Assembly: GCA_002347815.1 (NCBI GenBank)
Contig: DDXV01000074.1
Location: 1 to 17,304, forward strand
Length of the DNA: 17,304 nucleotides
Direction of reading: 5' to 3'
Source: Syntrophaceae bacterium UBA2251
GTDB lineage: Bacteria; Desulfobacterota; Syntrophia; Syntrophales; UBA2251
The notes beneath the pieces were generated by a model. That model searched no databases. It had not been told where the DNA came from and saw only the letters and a list, made by a program, of their open reading frames with translations. Both the position numbers and the translations under genes were made by a program. Shown here one piece after another: positions 14,594-17,304 of this stretch; positions within the stretch are counted from its first letter, which is position 1; each line of letters opens with the position of its first letter.

Positions 14594-16120
14594 TCAGGCC
14601 ATCGTAACGAGACGAAAGAATTCAGCCCGGTAGGTTTCCAGGCCCGGGAGATTCAGCGGGGAGACGCGCTTCGTTTCGATTTCAAAAAGATCGGCCAACC
14701 GTTCAGGGGAGCAGTTTTCCAGCGCTGCCTTGCCGACGAGGGCGGCGCCGAAAGCCGATGCCTCTTCCAGGTTCGTCACGGTGGTCCTGACATTTGGGAA
14801 CAGGCTGGCGAGAATGCGCGTATAGACCTCGTTTTTCCGGAATCCCCCTTCGATGTAAATTTCCGTTCCCTCTTCCCATCCGGCCCTTTCCAGGGCGACC
14901 TGTGTCTGGATGGCCAGGGAAAGGTTCAGGATCGCGTAGGCTCTGCCCGGATCATTGAAAAAGGAAGGCGTTTTTCCGACGAACATCTCCATGAGGGGGT
15001 AGGTTCTTCCGTCTTCCACGGCCCGTGCGGGAGAATCCGGGAACATCCCGAAGGGGACCAGGGAGGGGAGCAGAAATTCGCGTCCGGCCGCCAGGATATC
15101 GTCAAGAAGGGCCACATCGAGCGCGGGGTACGGCCGGTCGCCATGTCGGCTCTTGAGCAACCCCATATAGGTGTCGAATTCTATTCCGGCCAGAAAAATG
15201 CTGGTCTTGACGGGTTGTGAAAAGGCACTCAGATTGTAGAAAACGACCTTGCCCAGTTCGTCCTCCGAGAGGTGCACCGTATCCGTCGGGTGCATGGCCA
15301 CGCACACGGAGCCCGTCGAATTCAGGACGAAATCACCCTTGGTCTGGATCAAGTAGGGAAGGAGAGCGGCATTGGAATCGTGGATGCCGACCGTTACCGC
15401 CGTATCGGGCCGCAACCCCGTTTTTTCCGCCACGGCCGGCGTGACGGCGCCCAGGAAATCCCAGGGTTTGGAGATCACGGCGGGGAAGAGGTCCGTGACA
15501 CCCAATGCAACCGCCACTTCGGACCAGGACCCATCGTGGAAATTCCAGAGCCCGGTATGGTTGGCGAGATAGGTCTGTTCGATACCTTTCTTGCCTGTCA
15601 GAAGAAAGCCGTAGTACTGAGGCAGGGGCAGGAGGGCGCGGGTGTCGGCAAACCGTTGCGAAAATCGTGTCTGGACAAAATAGATCCCCTTGGCCATGCA
15701 TCCCAGCCCGGGGATGTCGGGGGTGGCCATCCGGGCCTGAAAGCTCCGCGGATCGCCAAAGCGGGTTTGAAACGCCTGATGAAAGTCCGGACCGGGATCG
15801 GAGGTATAGGAAAGGACGGGGAGGGCAAGCCGGCCGCGGGAGTCCAGACAGGCAAAGGCAGCGCCGTGGGCGGCGATGGAGATGACACCGATATCATGGC
15901 GGGATGCCAGGGATTGCAGGCCGGCCAGGAGCCAGTCGGCCGTGGCCTCGGTCGCTTCCACATACAGCCCATCCTTCTCGGTGGCATCGAAGGTTTCATA
16001 GATGGAATCGACGATCCGAAGGTCTTCGTCGAAAACAAGGAGCTTCTTGTTGGTTTTACCGAGATCGAACACACAGATTGAACGACCGGCCGACCGTGAG
16101 CGACACGCCTTCACCGACAT
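14594..16120 (-). CDS. FGGY-family carbohydrate kinase
   Basis: This 508-residue sugar kinase transfers phosphate from ATP to a pentose, hexose or polyol. The N-terminal nucleotide-binding loop reads CVFDLGKTNKKLLVFDED, followed by SIAAHGAAFACLD. VGIHDSNAALLPY holds the probable catalytic aspartate, LNSTGSVCVAM is a phosphate-binding strand, and the C-terminal IEGGFRKNEVYTRILASLFP plus EEASAFGAALVG form the second ATPase half. The GKTNKK form and length resemble rhamnulokinase/fuculokinase-like members, but I cannot name the sugar. I start at ATG 16120, which has GGGGGGTGA just upstream; 32 more in-frame residues to 16216 look unlike the family. No sugar transporter, isomerase or aldolase is in the window, so its pathway partners lie elsewhere or beyond the edge. 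Confidence 0.87.
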   Translation of the reverse strand: MSVKACRSRSAGRSICVFDLGKTNKKLLVFDEDLRIVDSIYETFDATEKDGLYVEATEATADWLLAGLQSLASRHDIGVISIAAHGAAFACLDSRGRLALPVLSYTSDPGPDFHQAFQTRFGDPRSFQARMATPDIPGLGCMAKGIYFVQTRFSQRFADTRALLPLPQYYGFLLTGKKGIEQTYLANHTGLWNFHDGSWSEVAVALGVTDLFPAVISKPWDFLGAVTPAVAEKTGLRPDTAVTVGIHDSNAALLPYLIQTKGDFVLNSTGSVCVAMHPTDTVHLSEDELGKVVFYNLSAFSQPVKTSIFLAGIEFDTYMGLLKSRHGDRPYPALDVALLDDILAAGREFLLPSLVPFGMFPDSPARAVEDGRTYPLMEMFVGKTPSFFNDPGRAYAILNLSLAIQTQVALERAGWEEGTEIYIEGGFRKNEVYTRILASLFPNVRTTVTNLEEASAFGAALVGKAALENCSPERLADLFEIETKRVSPLNLPGLETYRAEFFRLVTMA

Positions 16121-16266
16121 AACGTTCACCCCCCTGTTTACTGCGCCCGTTCTTTCATCTTTTCTTAAAGGGGAAAAGATCCGGGAGTTCAGAAAAACGT
16201 GTCGTCCCGACGCCAATCGTCGTCAAACCTGAGGTCGGCCCACATCACAAAGGCTTCGTCTTTGAG

Positions 16267-16542
16267 TTACGCCATGTTGATGGTGTGGATCTTCAGCAGA
16301 AATTCCTTGAACTGCTCTTTCGTTGTCTCCTTGACGGATTCAAGCCGCACAAAAACGGCCTTGTTGTAGAACGCATATCCGTTTTCGATTTCTTCCGGGT
16401 CATCGTCGTCGTCGATGAAGCGCCTCATAAACTCCCCGGCGGCTTTTCTGGCCGCTTTCTCGTCTTTGGCGGTCGTCAGGTAATGATGCTGTTTCCGATC
16501 CTCTTCCTCCGTCTCGCTGATCTTGATCCAGTAGTCAGGCAT
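16267..16542 (-). CDS. Small acidic hypothetical protein
   Basis: This is a 91-residue protein I do not recognise. It is hydrophilic and strongly charged, with an acidic run (IDDDDDPEEIENG, around residues 43-55) flanked by a predicted helix rich in Ala and Lys (TTAKDEKAARKAAGEFMRRF) and a C-terminal helix (KETTKEQFKEFLLKIHTI). There is no signal peptide or membrane segment. GGGAGAGAGG lies two bases before the ATG, which supports translation. It lies upstream of the kinase gene on the same strand with a gap of about 146 bases, so cotranscription is possible. Confidence 0.65.
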   Translation of the reverse strand: MPDYWIKISETEEEDRKQHHYLTTAKDEKAARKAAGEFMRRFIDDDDDPEEIENGYAFYNKAVFVRLESVKETTKEQFKEFLLKIHTINMA

Positions 16543-16756
16543 GGCCTCTCTCCCATCATAAAAGTGTGACGCTCATTCGCGTGCTCGATACGTTTGCGGT
16601 GCATACAGGATCGGGCGGAATAAATCAACCGGAGTCCGCTACCATAATCCACCGCCAACTTTCAGACGGACGGGTGTTTTATGGTTTTGGGACTCATTCT
16701 GTTGGGTCCTGGTCCGGTTATCCGCTTAAGAATGCCAAAGCGACCTTATGTTTTCC
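16543..16756. other. Non-coding stretch between the small hypothetical gene and the IS end
   Basis: These 214 bases are visibly less GC-rich than the rest of the window. A 73-codon frame on the plus strand (16566-16787) runs into the IS repeat, has no ribosome site and resembles nothing I know. The stretch probably holds the promoter of the minus-strand gene starting at 16542, but I can point to no strong match. Confidence 0.4.
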
Positions 16757-16781
16757 GGCTCATCTCCCAAGTGAGTGGGTA
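16757..16781. repeat. Probable terminal inverted repeat of the ISL3-family element
   Basis: GGCTCATCTCCCAAGTGAGT, continuing with GGGTA, lies about 13 bases beyond the end of the transposase remnant. It resembles the GGCT...GTGGGT ends of ISL3-family elements as I remember them. The other end is outside the window, so the repeat and any target duplication cannot be tested here. Confidence 0.4.
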
Positions 16782-16793
16782 ACTTGACATGGT

Positions 16794-17304
16794 TTATATC
16801 TCCGGCAGCATTGAAGTGAGGATTTTGAGGCGGAGATATTCTTCATCCCGTAATCCATAGGCGCGACGTTGAATCACTCAGATCTTATTGTTGAGGCCCT
16901 CGACAAAGCCCAAGGAGACCTTGTTCTCGGGGAGGCAGTAGGCTTGCGATTCCCTCCCAGTGGCTGTTGATCATCTTGGCGAATTTCTCGAAGGGCGCCA
17001 GTTTCTGTCCCTTCAGGGATACACGCCAGTTCTCGAAGAACTTCCGGGCCCAGGCAACGCCGCGGCAGTCCCAGAGTTGTCCGAAGGACTCCTTGAGCAG
17101 GTAGGCCGTCTGCAGCCGCTTATTGGCCTTCAGCAGCGTCCGCGGGGCCTTCTTGCCATCCAGGGAGAGGTTCTCCCGATGCGACAACAACGTATATCGT
17201 TGTCCCTTGATAAACTTGCGATCTTCGCCACTCAATCGGGCGTACTCGCTACGACGCACCTTGTCCAGGGCCTCTCCAAGGTGGCGCAACGCATGAAACT
17301 TGTC
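16794..17304 (-). pseudogene. ISL3-family transposase, C-terminal part, inactivated by frameshift and stop
   Basis: The minus strand, read from the window edge, gives DKFHALRHLGEALDKVRRSEY, the DDE-domain sequence typical of ISL3-family (DDE_Tnp_ISL3) transposases, then GQRYTLLSHRENLSL, LKESFGQLWD and NSHWEGIAS. Near 16945 one extra C shifts the frame: in the next frame the expected YCLPENKVSLGFVEGLNNKI follows. Shortly after, TGA stands where the family has Arg (CGA to TGA), and the same frame then continues VIQRRAYGLRDEEYLRLKIL to a natural TAA at 16794. Both lesions mark a dead element. The N-terminal part lies beyond the window. Confidence 0.87.

Noticed and set aside
16600..16628. TTGATT-N17-TATGCA as a promoter for the small gene at 16542
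   Set aside because: The -35 matches four of six and the -10 only three of six bases; too weak to list as a feature.
16566..16787. 73-codon plus-strand frame between the small gene and the IS remnant
   Set aside because: It has no ribosome site, no recognisable similarity, and it runs into the probable IS terminal repeat.

Overview
This is a GC-rich window of chromosomal character, with dense gene packing, strong AGGAGG-type ribosome sites and TGATG/ATGA stop-start overlaps. Its gene content (an acyl-CoA mutase system, CoA ligase, MmgE/PrpD protein, crotonase-family enzyme, a UGSC selenoprotein, and a DUF2275-like anti-sigma factor) suggests an anaerobic or syntrophic proteobacterium of the Desulfobacterota / deltaproteobacterial kind. 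That placement is inference; there is no rRNA or other phylogenetic marker here.

Layout. (1) 2-1153, plus strand: the 3' part of a SAM-dependent methyltransferase gene, then a small eight-cysteine YkgJ-type protein. (2) 1309-11346, plus strand: a co-directional catabolic-looking cluster of about 10 kb. It encodes a UGSC-family selenoprotein, an MFS carboxylate-type transporter, a methylmalonyl-CoA-mutase-like large subunit, a B12-binding small subunit fused in frame to an AMP-forming acyl-CoA ligase, an MmgE/PrpD protein, an MBL-fold hydrolase and a crotonase-family enzyme. (3) 11431-11760, plus strand: a small membrane-anchored protein of unknown function. (4) 11883-14418, minus strand: an ECF sigma factor, its overlapping zinc-finger membrane anti-sigma factor, a secreted protein and a strong terminator. 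(5) 14594-16542, minus strand: an FGGY sugar kinase and a small acidic hypothetical protein. (6) 16757-17304: the decayed 3' end of an ISL3-family insertion sequence.

The most important reading concerns 1309-2937, which conventional gene calling splits in two. An in-frame TGA at 1600-1602 sits exactly where selenocysteine is expected in the motif V-G-D-U-G-S-C-T-S-W-S-V-H-D, and an RNA hairpin with the geometry of a bacterial SECIS follows it directly. I therefore annotate one 542-residue selenoprotein.

Cluster logic (inference): an organic acid is imported by the MFS carrier and activated to its CoA thioester by the ligase. The carbon skeleton is rearranged by the adenosylcobalamin mutase, whose B12 domain is physically joined to that ligase. 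The product is then processed by the MmgE/PrpD, crotonase and MBL proteins. The mutase keeps the family histidine, arginine and tyrosine but has lost the usual HCQTSG segment, so the substrate may not be methylmalonyl-CoA.

The ECF module has a readable circuit. A perfect sigma-E-type promoter, GGAACTT-N16-GTCTAA, lies before the secreted-protein gene, and a close match with identical spacing lies before the sigma gene itself. This suggests autoregulation plus control of one adjacent exported target.
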